From contig RQOL01000616.1 in NCBI GenBank assembly GCA_013076295.1, positions 3,252,392 through 3,316,391 on the forward strand: 64,000 nucleotides of DNA, read 5' to 3'. Position 1 is the first letter of the stretch. Each line of letters begins with the position of its first letter. Under the pieces are notes generated by a model. That model made no database searches. It had not been told where the DNA came from and saw only the letters and a list, made by a program, of their open reading frames with translations. The position numbers and the translations under genes were made by a program. Positions 1 to 9,645 of the stretch are shown here, one piece after another. The DNA is from Sanderia malayensis (Eukaryota; Cnidaria; Scyphozoa; Semaeostomeae; Pelagiidae).

Positions 1-1129
1 AGTTGAATCTGTTATTCGTCATTACAATGAGTAACAGATCATTAATACAAACTTTTTCCTCTGATTCAGCCTCAACTTTGCCAAGTGACCTTATAATGAA
101 CTCCTTCAAGTCCGCAAGAGGGTTATCACATACTTCTTTGAACCTACAAAGCAAGATTAATTAAAGTTATAAGCAATATGTCCATGAAGACTGTAAAAGA
201 TACGTTCAAGAATGCAAGAAACTTGTCAGCAGCAAGTTCACACTAATAGAAATCAAGTCTCTAACTGCTTACCTTACATCATAATAGAGATTTGATCTAA
301 AGCAACTTGTCTTGAAAACAGCTACAGGTATTTTAAGGTGAAGAGATTTAAGAATATCCTCCTTCACGTGGGCTGTTGCAGTCGCAGTCAATGCAACCCA
401 TACAACATCATCAAATAGTTTTCTTAAGCTCCCTAGCTTCATATAGTCTGGTCGAAAATCATGACCCCATTGTGAAACACAATGAGCTTCATCAACCACA
501 AAATATGAAATCAACTGACGTTTTTGTAGAGACTTTAAGACATTTTGAAAGTTCTCAGTAGCAGCTAGTTCTGGCGTTATGTATAATAGTTTAATGCCAG
601 GCTTCAAGTTTTTGAGTTCATTAAGAATCCTGGTCCTTTCCGGAGCACTCAGTTTGGAATTAACGCTTTCAGCTTTGACGCCAATAGATTTCAAGTAATC
701 AATTTGATCCTGGATTAAGGCGATAAGTGGAGAGAACACAATAGATAGTCCACTTGAAATTACTGCTGGAAGCTGATAACACAAAGACTTTCCTGATCCA
801 GTCGGCATAGAGATAAAGACATCTTGTTTCTCTGTAAAAAAATGATTGATTACCTTTTAAAAAAGGAAATGCCAGAAGCGATTTTAGGCGGCTTCGTATG
901 CTGGTGCTTCTTGGCATGGCACCCACCCACCCACCAGACCATGTAAGAAAGGCCTAAAAAGTCAAACTGACTCACGTGTTGCAACTTTTTTCACAGCTTC
1001 TTCTTGCAATTTCGATTTGAAATTTTCATGATTAAAAGTAGTACCAAGACATGCTAGCAACCTAGCATAAATAATATCAGGACAACAGTTTTCGATTTTT
1101 CTATTAGATTTATCAAATTTACTTGCCAT
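1..1129 (-). CDS. RECQL5: RecQ-family DNA helicase, RECQL5-like (5' part; continues off the left edge)
   Basis: ATP-dependent 3'-5' DNA helicase; RECQL5 acts in the nucleus in recombination control and at transcribing RNA polymerase II (family knowledge). Exons on the minus strand: 976-1129 (ATG at 1129-1127), 273-831, and one starting at 143 that reads open to base 1 (a weak donor may end it at 53). Intron phases agree across all joins. Visible motifs are Walker [19 protein letters not shown] followed by [13 protein letters not shown], and helicase motif III ALTATAT. The stretches [19 protein letters not shown] and YITPELAA resemble RECQL5 more closely than BLM, WRN or RECQL1 as I remember them. 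The third exon reads [15 protein letters not shown], which fits the RECQL5 linker before helicase domain 2. The second helicase lobe, zinc-binding domain and RNA polymerase II-interacting tail lie outside the window. The start has only a short N-terminal region, as in RECQL5. Confidence 0.92.
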
Positions 1130-3239
1130 ATTTCAGGAGCCGCTCTGGAAAAATACCCGAAGGCACGACACTAGAACGTAGAATGGAAGACTTATGTCAA
1201 GCACGACGTCATCCAATTACTGTTGTTGTTGTGTGGAGTTGATAAGCTGGAATTTATGAGTATTTGTTGTAGTAGTTCATGACAACAAATATAGTCTGTT
1301 CAGCCCCCTCTATCGACATGATAAAGAATTTCCTCCAACCCCGTGCTATCACTGCCAATATAACAACACATTTTTATCGTATAGAAATGAGAGAGAACCT
1401 TATCAAATACTTCAATTCTATAGACCAGTTGTTTTGTTAGGATGTTTGTTTGCCTTGGTCAGCTTGAAAAATGTAATTTCTGAAGGTCGTTGCTGGACGT
1501 AATATGTCACACATAATGATTGATTGATTCAGTTGTAGTTTCGATGCTTTTGCTGCATGATTTTGAGTAAATATCGAAAGAAAAATAAACATCCTTAGAG
1601 GAATCATCTGCAAAGACGTTTTTAGGTATGTGAACTTGTCTTGTCACCTTAAATTCTTAATAATGGCTACGACGTAATTTAACAAAGTGATTTTGAAGTG
1701 AATTTTAAACATCGACATGTACAGATGATGCTCTGCGTGCAAAGCTGAACTAGATCCATTCAAAACTTATGTTTCATTGGTGCAGCGAACCGAAAATTCA
1801 AATTTTGTGGTCCAGTATGATGAACCGACACTTCATCATGTTATCGTATGCGGTAGCATAATAAATTCTCACTAATATGATTAACTGGTATTATTGTGAA
1901 ATGTTTTCCACCAGATGGCAATGGCTTGATCTTTCATTTCGATTCATACTGCATTTGTCAGGCCATTTTTAAACTTACCAGGTCACAAATTGTTTTCCAG
2001 GTTTTTGTGGCCCTTTTGAAAATTCCCCTCTGGTTCAAATTTCTCAATAAATACATACTTTGGCGTGAGTATTCCAGCTCCTTGAATTTACGTAAATCTG
2101 CCAGTTTGTTGCTTAACCCGTTGATTCTGAGTTACATACTGGCAAAATGCGGAGGAGCTTTATAGACCTTGACCTTAAATGGAACCTCGAGATGGAGTCT
2201 CGAGTATCGATGAAGTCTCGGGATATTTCTAAGAATTTTAAAAAGGAACTTCATGCGAAAATAGTTCGTCGTTCAGAAGCAATATGTGTCCTTCGAATAA
2301 TGTGTTCAGAAAACGTAAACATGATCCAAGAAACTCCTAACGACATTTTTGACCGTTATATCTAATTCTTTTCATTGTATAATTATGTGGATTGTTCACA
2401 GTTCATTAAACAGGAAAGAAATTTCAATGATGTGCTCAACTGAGAGGACATTATAGCAGGGAAATTGTATTCTGGGTAATCTAATTCCTAAATGGTTGGA
2501 AATGAAGTCATTTTGAGAATATGCTGTTGGCGGATGCATGTATTTCGAAGTTTAAAATCTGTGTTTCACTTAACTACTGATTCAAATCTGTTTGGTTTTG
2601 GTTGTTGAGTAATCTCAATGAAATGAAATGCAGTTTTGATGCCAGCAACTCTTCAGGTTTTTTATGATATCTGAAATTCTGATTAAACAAAGCATTTTAT
2701 TGAAGCTATAAAATAAATCAGTAAGTATCTCGTAGCTTTCTTTTACAATTTCAACTTTATTCATAATTTTATATAAAAAATACAACCATTGCTGTTCCTT
2801 AAAGCTCTTTTAAATATTTATAGCCAATAATTTGCATTTTTGATTCTACCCTGTGTGCGGGCTATATTCATATATGCTTGGATTTCTGAATTAATGAATA
2901 ACTCCTAAATTTCTTCAAGATCAAAGGCCTTAAACCGATGGGATAGTCAGCACAGCTTTGGATTATGACATAATAAGAGGCTTGGTTGAAGTTCTAATGC
3001 TTCTCAGCTGATAAGAACCTCAAGAATTTTGCTAAATAAAAATGTTATCGATTTCTAACTGTGTTAACGTCAACAACGGGATGGGCATGATAAATTTTAA
3101 CTACGACGAATTTTAAACTTTATGCTAGAGAGACCTAATAAATTTTCTGCTGTGAAGGAACACATGGTGAAAGGGAATATCGAAAAAAACTGGAACATTT
3201 TTAGAAAATGTGACCCACAGTTCAGGAACTAGAGGCTTG
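1130..3239. other. Intergenic region, no gene recognised
   Basis: AT-rich sequence upstream of the RECQL5-like gene. The longest open frames (plus strand, about 1896-2365) have no recognisable motif, splice context or family resemblance and look like chance ORFs. The first few hundred bases should contain the RECQL5 promoter, but I see no TATA box or other clear element. Confidence 0.5.
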
Positions 3240-3826
3240 GACAGGGTTTTTTCCCCTGCAATCTGGCAAAGTTGGTAACCTTGGGGTTTTTGCTTGAAAT
3301 ATACTAAACAGTGGTCAGGGAATATGAATCCAAGATGGGCCTTCAAAAATTTTCACCGGAAGTGGTCGTAATTAAGCCCTAATTAGGGCTAATTATGTCA
3401 ATTATCAAAATAGCTATTTTCCAAATGTGAATGGCTTATCTTGTAGAACTAACAATACTGAGCAAAATTGTCTTTTACTGCATTCCGATACAACCTATGG
3501 GTTTGGAGCTAGAGCCATTTAAAGTATTGTGACGTCATCAAAATGGCGCCAATAAAATTTTTCAAATGCATTTGAATTCATAATTTTTAAAGTCCTTTAC
3601 ACCAGGAAATACAAAAAATAACTAATGTATGAAAGTTTATGATCACCACAAACACTTTGCTTCGTTTTTAATTGGGTAAAGATGCATAAACCTCATCTCC
3701 ACAAACAGTAAGTAAAGATAAGAAACACTGAAAGTTGTAAAAAGTAATATTGAACCGCGACCCTAAGTCTGGTTATGGCATCCAGTCTGAACCATCGCTA
3801 TCAACGCTTGAGTTGTCATCAAAATA
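3240..3826 (+). repeat. Left terminal inverted repeat (outer part)
   Basis: Inverted counterpart of 5595-6181. It holds the palindromic GCCCTAATTAGGGC near 3376 and the last codons of the internal pseudogene (stop at 3775-3773 on the minus strand). A Tigger-like element inserted at a TA dinucleotide (3825-3826) separates it from its inner remainder at 4710-4752. Confidence 0.85.
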
Positions 3827-5516
3827 CAGTGAAATCCCGATATGACGAACTCTGTAGGGACCGAGAAAGTAGTTCGCAATAGCGGGAGTTCGTTGTACAG
3901 AAGGGAAATTTTTATGAAAAATTTCAAATGCAAATGGGCCAGAGTGTCTGTTGGACCCTCCCTCAAGTATTCGCGCTTAAGTGGCACACTATATTGTTCC
4001 AAAAAACAATTTACAGGATGATAACAGATATTGTTCTGATAGATTGCAACGAGAAAAACGCTTAAACATGCTTCACAATGAAACATCAGAAAGCAAAGTG
4101 GGCATTACGATGTCAATTTTTTCATTACTATTTCTATTTTATCTAATAGAACAACAAATCACTGTTTTTAAACAAAAAAATCAGTGATATGTTTTGTTCC
4201 TTTTTGTTTCTCGTTGCTACGTCTTATAATTTCGAAAGGGAATTGATCTTCTTCGTATTTCGTTCCCTATTTCCGCACAAAAAGGCTCGCTGTTTGAAGC
4301 ACATCAAGAGCTTGAAAAACTTCACTCTTCGTTGGTGGCTGCACAACTTCTTCCTTTATTACTTCACATTCTTCTTCACTTTCGCCATCCATACTTTGTA
4401 CTTTGATGTCGTATCAAATTTTGGGCGAAAGGAATAAGCCGGTTAGATTATGATTAAAACCATATTTACGTATCTAGCCCCACACGCCATCGCGATAAGT
4501 TTTCTCAACAATTTGTTTTATCGAGGATATTTGTAGTCAGGGGATCGGGATTTTGGTTCGTAATAACGAAAGTTCGTTATATCCAGGGTTCGTTATACAG
4601 GGAGTATTTACAGTAGGATTTACTTCCCAGAATCCAAGAGACAGGAGTTTTAGTTCGTAATACCGGGAAGTTCGTTATAAACGGGGTTCGTTATAGCGGG
4701 ATTCCACTGTATGTATAATTTGCCTCCATTTCTTCTTCAGTGATTTCTCCAAAGGCCATCGCTTCTTCATTTGTAACTCCTTCTCTACGGCGCTTTCTCT
4801 GCAGCTCTTTTTTACCTTTTTTCTTGAAATCAGGTTTTTTCAGACCTGAAAATAAGTAAACAATAAATTGAGTGTATTACACAAACTTTGTGAATATAGA
4901 ATTTAAGAACTAAATATTGAATCAACAAACCTTCAAACCAAACTGGAACAAGTTATTTTTCTTCATCAAATTTCCACCCATGTTCAATGCACCGTATTTC
5001 TTCAATCATTAAATCCTGAAATCTCAACCAGTAATAAATTTGATGGTGAATACGTTTCACATTTTGCTTCATAGAGTCTGGATCTGCAGGCATGCTTTGC
5101 GAAGATTTGTTCTTTCTTGTGTACAGGCGAACTTGTGTTTCCATAAGTGATTCGTCCTCTTTTCCACTGTAACACATAGTTTGAATGAACTTCACAGCGT
5201 TTTTTTTTCCTTGCCATTTCAGTAAGGTCGCATCCAGTAGTGATATTGCTCGTTTATCCTTGATACATTTGCGCAGCACAGAGACTTTGCCTACTCCATA
5301 CGGGTTAGGTGTCACACCACAACCAGTGACAGTATGAATATAATGGGGAAGTTTCGTTGCCAGCTCAGTTCCAAAATGCGTGACGATTTTCTCTATGTTC
5401 ACATACTTCTTTTGGTCAATTTTCATGAACCACTCTCCATTTGGCTTGATTTTTGCAAAGGCATGCAGCATCAGCAAGAGACCGTCTGTGTCTTTTGAAA
5501 TGACCACAACATTCAT
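3773..5516 (-). pseudogene. Transposon-type gene remnant with a widespread invertebrate repeat-protein domain, disrupted
   Basis: Minus-strand pieces: 4931-5516, then about 4710-4845, then 3773-3826 beyond the nested element. The first piece has ISKDTDGLLLMLHAF, LPHYIHTVTGCGVTPNPYG and VGKVSVLRK, the layout (DTD, long spacer, TGCDTTS-like motif, G-GK) of a protein family I know from many repeat-derived sequences in cnidarians, molluscs and echinoderms. I recall no assigned function. Damage is plain: an in-frame TAA follows WKFDEEK, after which the frame continues LVPVWFEG. The N-terminal half is missing, because an acceptor-like TTTCAG sits just before the first Met next to the inverted repeat. 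The acidic tail is split by the Tigger insertion. The C-terminal tail is lysine/arginine-rich and then acidic (DDNSSVDSDGSDWMP). Confidence 0.7.
3827..4709 (-). mobile_element. Nested Tigger/pogo-type DNA transposon remnant, 883 bp
   Basis: The element is bounded by inverted ends CAGTGAAATCCCGATATGACG (3827 inward) and its counterpart at 4709, with TA duplicated on both sides (3825-3826 and 4710-4711), which is the signature of Tc1/mariner-Tigger insertion. The rest of each end repeats the phrase ACGAAC-TTCGTTAT several times, as Tigger ends often do. On the minus strand around 4265-4405 a relic of the transposase C-terminus is readable: acidic MDGESEEECEV, then VVQPPTKSEVFQALDVLQ. Further down is an ITDFF motif after a stop. 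The DDE catalytic region is absent, so the copy is internally deleted and non-autonomous. Confidence 0.85.
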
Positions 5517-5554
5517 ATCTGAAAGACTGCCATGTAAAACGAGTCGAGTGCCTT

Positions 5555-6181
5555 TTGAGAGATCAGTGAAGAAGAAATGGAGGCAAATTATGCATATTTT
5601 GATGACAACTCAAGCGTTGATAGCGATGGTTCAGACTGGATGCCATAACCAGACTTAGGGTCGCGGTTCAATATTACTTTTTACAACTTTCAGTGTTTCT
5701 TATCTTTACTTACTGTTTGTGGAGATGAGGTTTATGCATCTTTACCCAATTAAAAACGAAGCAAAGTGTTTGTGGTGATCATAAACTTTCATACATTAGT
5801 TATTTTTTGTATTTCCTGGTGTAAAGAATTTTAAAAATTATGAATTCAAATGCATTTGAAAAATTTTATTGGCGCCATTTTGATGACGTCACAATACTTT
5901 AAATGGCTCTAGCTCCAAACCTATAGGTTGTATCGGAATGCAGTAAAAGACAATTTTGCTCAGTATTGTTAGTTCTACAAGATAAGCCATTCAAATTTGA
6001 AAAATAGCTACTTTGATAATTGACTTAATTAGCCCTAATTAGGGCTTAATTGCGACCACTTCCGGTGAAAATTTTTGAAGGCCCATCTTGGATTTATATT
6101 TCCTGACCACTGTTTAGTATATTTCAAGCAAAAACCCCAAGGTTACCAACTTTGCTAGATTGCAGGGGAAAAAACCCTGTC
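5555..6181 (-). repeat. Right terminal inverted repeat
   Basis: Inverted counterpart of the left arm and not interrupted. On the plus strand it contains a 24-codon open stretch (5577-5648, MEANYAYFDD to SDGSDWMP then TAA). This is the second copy of the C-terminal end of the gene lying between the arms. Confidence 0.85.
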
Positions 6182-6194
6182 TAGTAAAAATGAA

Positions 6195-7046
6195 AAAATG
6201 AAAATTTTGAAATAGACTGAAAAATTACTCACAAGGAGTCGAAATATACTAAATAGGTCCTACTGATCACGTTGAGATAATTCCCAGCTCCTTAGGAGTA
6301 ATGGTTCGTGGACCCAGATTTTCCGCGGATAGCTATTTAAACTTTCTATCATAAATGAAGTAGGTAGTGAAAAAGTCAAATTTTGAAATAGACTGAAAAT
6401 GACTCAGAAGGAGTCGAATTATACTAAATAGGTCCTACTGATCACGTTGAGACAATTTCCAGCTCCCTAGGAGTAATGGTTCGTGGACCCAGATCTTCCG
6501 CGGATAGCTATTTGAACTTTCTATCATACATGAAGTAGGTACTGAAAAAATCAAATTTTGAAACAGACTGAAAAATGACTCAGAAGGAGTCTAATTATAC
6601 TAAATAGGTCCTACTGATCACGTTTAGACAATTCCCGGCTCTCTAGGAGTAATGGTTCGTGGACCAAGATTTTTCGCGGATAGCTATTTAAACGTTCTAT
6701 CATACATGAAGTAGGTACTGAAAAATTCAAATTTTGAAATAGACTGAAAAATGACTCACAAGGAGTCGAATTATACTAAATAGGTCCTACTGATCACGTT
6801 GAGACAATTCCCAGCTCTCTAGGAGTAATGGTTCTAAGACCCATTTTGCCCGCGGATAGCTATTCAAACTTTCTATCATACATGAAGTAGGTACTGAAAA
6901 AATCAAATTTTGAAATAGACTGAAAAATTACTCACAAGGAGTCGAATTATACTAAATAGGTCCTACTGATCACGTTAAGGCAATTCCCAGCTCCCTGGTT
7001 CAAATTTTGGTGGACTAAGATCACCCGCGGATAGCTATTTAAACTA
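6195..7046. repeat. Satellite array, five ~176 bp monomers
   Basis: The landmark AAATAGGTCCTACTGATC recurs at about 6251, 6426, 6602, 6778 and 6954, giving steps of 175-176 bp. Each monomer also carries AAATAGACTGAAAAA, CGCGGATAGCTATTTAAAC and CATGAAGTAGGTACTGAAAAA. Monomers differ by scattered substitutions, and the last is diverged and truncated. The array begins directly at the right end of the neighbouring transposon and ends about 280 bp before the Ras-like gene's start codon. Confidence 0.9.
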
Positions 7047-7324
7047 AATAGCTAACTATAGAAGACTGAAATTTTTTCCAAAAGTTTCCAAAACCCACTA
7101 CTTTTGTTCCTCTCATTTTTAGACACATTCGTGTTTTATATGACAAACAGATATCTAGGTACGGGTTGAAGAGTTTTGAGACGATTGAAACTGGATACAT
7201 CTCTAGGAGCTAGGGTTGACGAATTATCAAAGCATTTAATCTCCTTCCTTAAATGATAGCTATTTGGGAAGTTATTTGTGTTATATGATTTGCACATACG
7301 AATTGGTTGCTTTTAATTTTGCAG
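7047..7324. other. Upstream region of the Ras-like gene with a 5' UTR splice acceptor
   Basis: AT-rich leader. TTTTAATTTTGCAG ends at 7324, a strong splice acceptor 14 bases before the ATG. The transcript therefore probably has an upstream non-coding exon, or a trans-spliced leader if this is a tunicate. No promoter element is identified. Confidence 0.4.
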
Positions 7325-7338
7325 CCTTAACAATCAAG

Positions 7339-8782
7339 ATGTTATCTAGTCAAGATCAAGTTCGCCTAGTTGTACTTGGGATGAGTCGAGTTGGAAAATC
7401 AGGTATCATTATAAATACGAAGTTCAATTTACCTAAATAAAGAAATTATTAGGCTACTGTATTCGGATTCCAAACGTTTTTCAAAGAATTTAATCTTTAA
7501 TCAATAATTCGAGCTTTACCGTATTTTTTGCAGCTTTGACAGTCCGATTCTTGACAAAAAGATATATAACAGAATATGCAAATGGAATCGATTCAGTCTA
7601 TGTGCAAAATATTCCCATGAGAGACAAATCTCTCGATGTGAAGATCATTGATAACGGTGGAAAGGTAAACATTTATTTTCTGATTCAAATTCTGATAATA
7701 TAATAATGAAGTAGCTAGTACAGGTTTTTATTGAGCACCATTGGGCAGGGTCATTGGGACCTTTTCGGACTAGCAAAGCTCTTTTGATATACTAAGAAAG
7801 TATGCTCGACAAAAGTTATATTAAACGCCTTACCTTACGATACTTTTTTTGGGGGGGGGGGTAATTCGCTTTACCCTCCTTTCTGCAACCCTGCCATGTC
7901 AAATTATAGAAGATAATTAAATAAACTTATCTATGATCTACTTACATTGTTGAAACTGAAACTGCAATTCGATGTTCGATGTTCTCTGAGGAGGCCGTGA
8001 GATATGTGTTGGAGCTGTGTTCGGCTTGAAAAGAGAGAGAACCTGTTGCAGCCTGATATTTTATACTTTCAAGTGTCTCTTGAGATTTGCCAAGTGCAGT
8101 AATGTTGTTGTAAAATGCACGTGCGTCTATTGAATTTACAGGATTTGTGATTAGAGGATTTGTGACAAAATTAGTGCGCAGAAATAGGATAGATAGTTGC
8201 TTGAATTTTAAAATAAATTTTAATCAAGGCGAAGCAGAAGCACGTGTTTACTATATTTACGATATTGAAATCATTGATGCGTGCACGGGTTTATCCTAAT
8301 TGTTCAATCTATTCCAGCGTGATTTATCAGATCTGATAAAGTGGGGTGATGGATTCATGTTGGTTTATTCAATCGTGAGCAGAGAGAGCTTCGAAGAAGT
8401 TAAAGAGTTGAAGAACACTATTGATGAAATTAAAGGCATCTTCAGTCGAACTGCTTGCGTCCTGGTTGGTAACAAATCAGATTTGAGACGTCAAAGACAA
8501 GTTACGACAATCGAAGCAAAAGGATTAGCGCGCGATCTGGATTGTGGATTGTTCGAAGTTTCGGCAGCTGAAGACATCGAGCCAGTCGCAGAAGTGTTTC
8601 GACACGCAATTACGAGGACTTTCGACAGAAAGGAATGCAATCTCTTAGAACAAAGCAGGACACGCAGAGCGGGCAATAGCAACAACAACAACAATAATAG
8701 TAATAGTGAAGGTGGGAGGAAGAAATTCGGCAAAAGACTAAGCATGAGGTCGAAATCACGAGATAGAACAAAAACCTTGTAA
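7339..8782 (+). CDS. Divergent Ras-like small GTPase, RERG/RASL11-12 type
   Basis: Three exons, 7339-7402, 7534-7664 and 8318-8782, join in frame to 219 aa. G1 is GMSRVGKS, followed by ALTVRFLTKRYITEY, very like the LTKRFI-EY phrase of RERG and RASL proteins. G4 is VGNKSDL and G5 VSAAE; WGDGFMLVYSI and RESFEEVKELKN also match RERG. The tail is Asn-rich (residues about 177-190), then basic (GRKKFGKRLSMRSKSRDRTK), and has no CAAX box, so the protein is not prenylated. Such proteins are atypical GTPases linked to growth control (family knowledge). Odd points: Ras G12 and G13 are Ser and Arg, the DTAGQ motif reads DNGGK, and switch II is about three residues short across the second intron. A missed micro-exon there is possible. 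The gene converges with Prickle. Confidence 0.83.
7844..7861 (+). repeat. T7-G11 homopolymer tract
   Basis: A run of T followed by eleven G in the second intron of the Ras-like gene. It is the most extreme homopolymer seen in the window and may be prone to length error. Confidence 0.8.
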
Positions 8783-8934
8783 CAAAGTGTGTTAATTTCA
8801 TGTAGATATTGCTTGTTGCGTGTTAAACCACCAAGCGATGACATTGCTGCGTGCACACGCAGGTTGTTGTGGTTAGATTGCACGCTTCGAATACACGAAG
8901 GTGCGTGAGGTAACTACGTGGAATCAAAGAGAGA

Positions 8935-8940
8935 AATAAA
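8935..8940 (+). promoter_or_regulatory. Candidate polyadenylation signal of the Ras-like gene
   Basis: AATAAA lies 153 bases after the stop codon and is followed by a T-rich stretch. Position and orientation fit, but no transcript evidence is available. Confidence 0.45.
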
Positions 8941-9645
8941 CAACTCGTGTAAAATTGTAAATTTTGTAGATGCTCAGATTGCTAATGGCCACACAGTGTA
9001 CCATCTGAAACAATTACGAATAATATTTAAAAAATACACAATTTAATCTACGATGCAAATAACACAGAAGCATGTGTATTATTCGCGAATCACTTTTAAC
9101 AGAATCACTATTTGCACAACTCTTATTACCCAAAAATGATAAAAAAGAAACAATTGGGGGAGAGCAAATCACAAGGTTGTAATTTTTGAATGAGTTTCAT
9201 AAATTAACCCGTGAATGATTTCTTTTATTCATTTGGGATCAGCGAAATACTGATTATTATGTCTTATGTTTGTCATAGTGTTTTTGTGATTATAAATTGA
9301 TCCAGGGTACTAAATAAATCTGGTTACATTTACAAGGGCGTGGTGAAGACTTTATCAAAATCATTTCAGCGTGGCAACATCTATATACTGCTTCTTTGTC
9401 TAACCTTTCGATTGCTATTTACACACACAACTACACATGTACATAAAATCATATTAACGATAAATAAATTAATAAATAACGATGTTAATGATAAAAAACT
9501 TATATTTCTTCACGCATGTTTTAAGGTAGAAATACCCGTTTTGCCTTTCTAATGAATTTACAGGTCAATTCTAGTTATCAATCAAAAAGAGTCGTTAACT
9601 AATTAAGCAATTAGCTAATAACTGACCTATTTAATTTTTCTTTGT
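8941..9645. other. Convergent 3' region between the Ras-like gene and Prickle
   Basis: AT-rich sequence with no coding signal. It should hold the Prickle 3' UTR (minus strand). TTTATT at 9224-9229 would be an AATAAA on the minus strand. Confidence 0.4.

Larger units (their letters stand above)
3240..6181. mobile_element. Degenerate DNA transposon with ~600 bp terminal inverted repeats
   Basis: The left arm (3240-3826, continuing at 4710-4752 after a nested insertion) is the inverted copy of the right arm (5555-6181). Both outer ends read GACAGGGTTTTTTCCCC inward. The arms are near-identical over about 600 bp with scattered substitutions, so the element is not very old. Between them lies a broken gene on the minus strand. 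No convincing target-site duplication is visible: the left end has an 8 bp block (GGCTTGGA) between ACTAGA and CAGGG that the right end lacks, and the right end abuts a satellite. The superfamily is not identified. The inverted arms include the 3' coding end of the internal gene, so part of the arm may be a secondary inverted duplication and not an original terminal repeat. Confidence 0.8.

Noticed and set aside
1896..2365. Plus-strand ORFs of 72-89 codons
   Set aside because: No family motif, no splice sites and AT-driven composition. Probably chance.
5380..5658. Plus-strand 92-codon ORF across the right inverted repeat
   Set aside because: It is antisense to the transposon gene for most of its length and ends in repeat sequence. 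The in-frame plus-strand piece of interest is only the 24-codon tail copy at 5577-5648.
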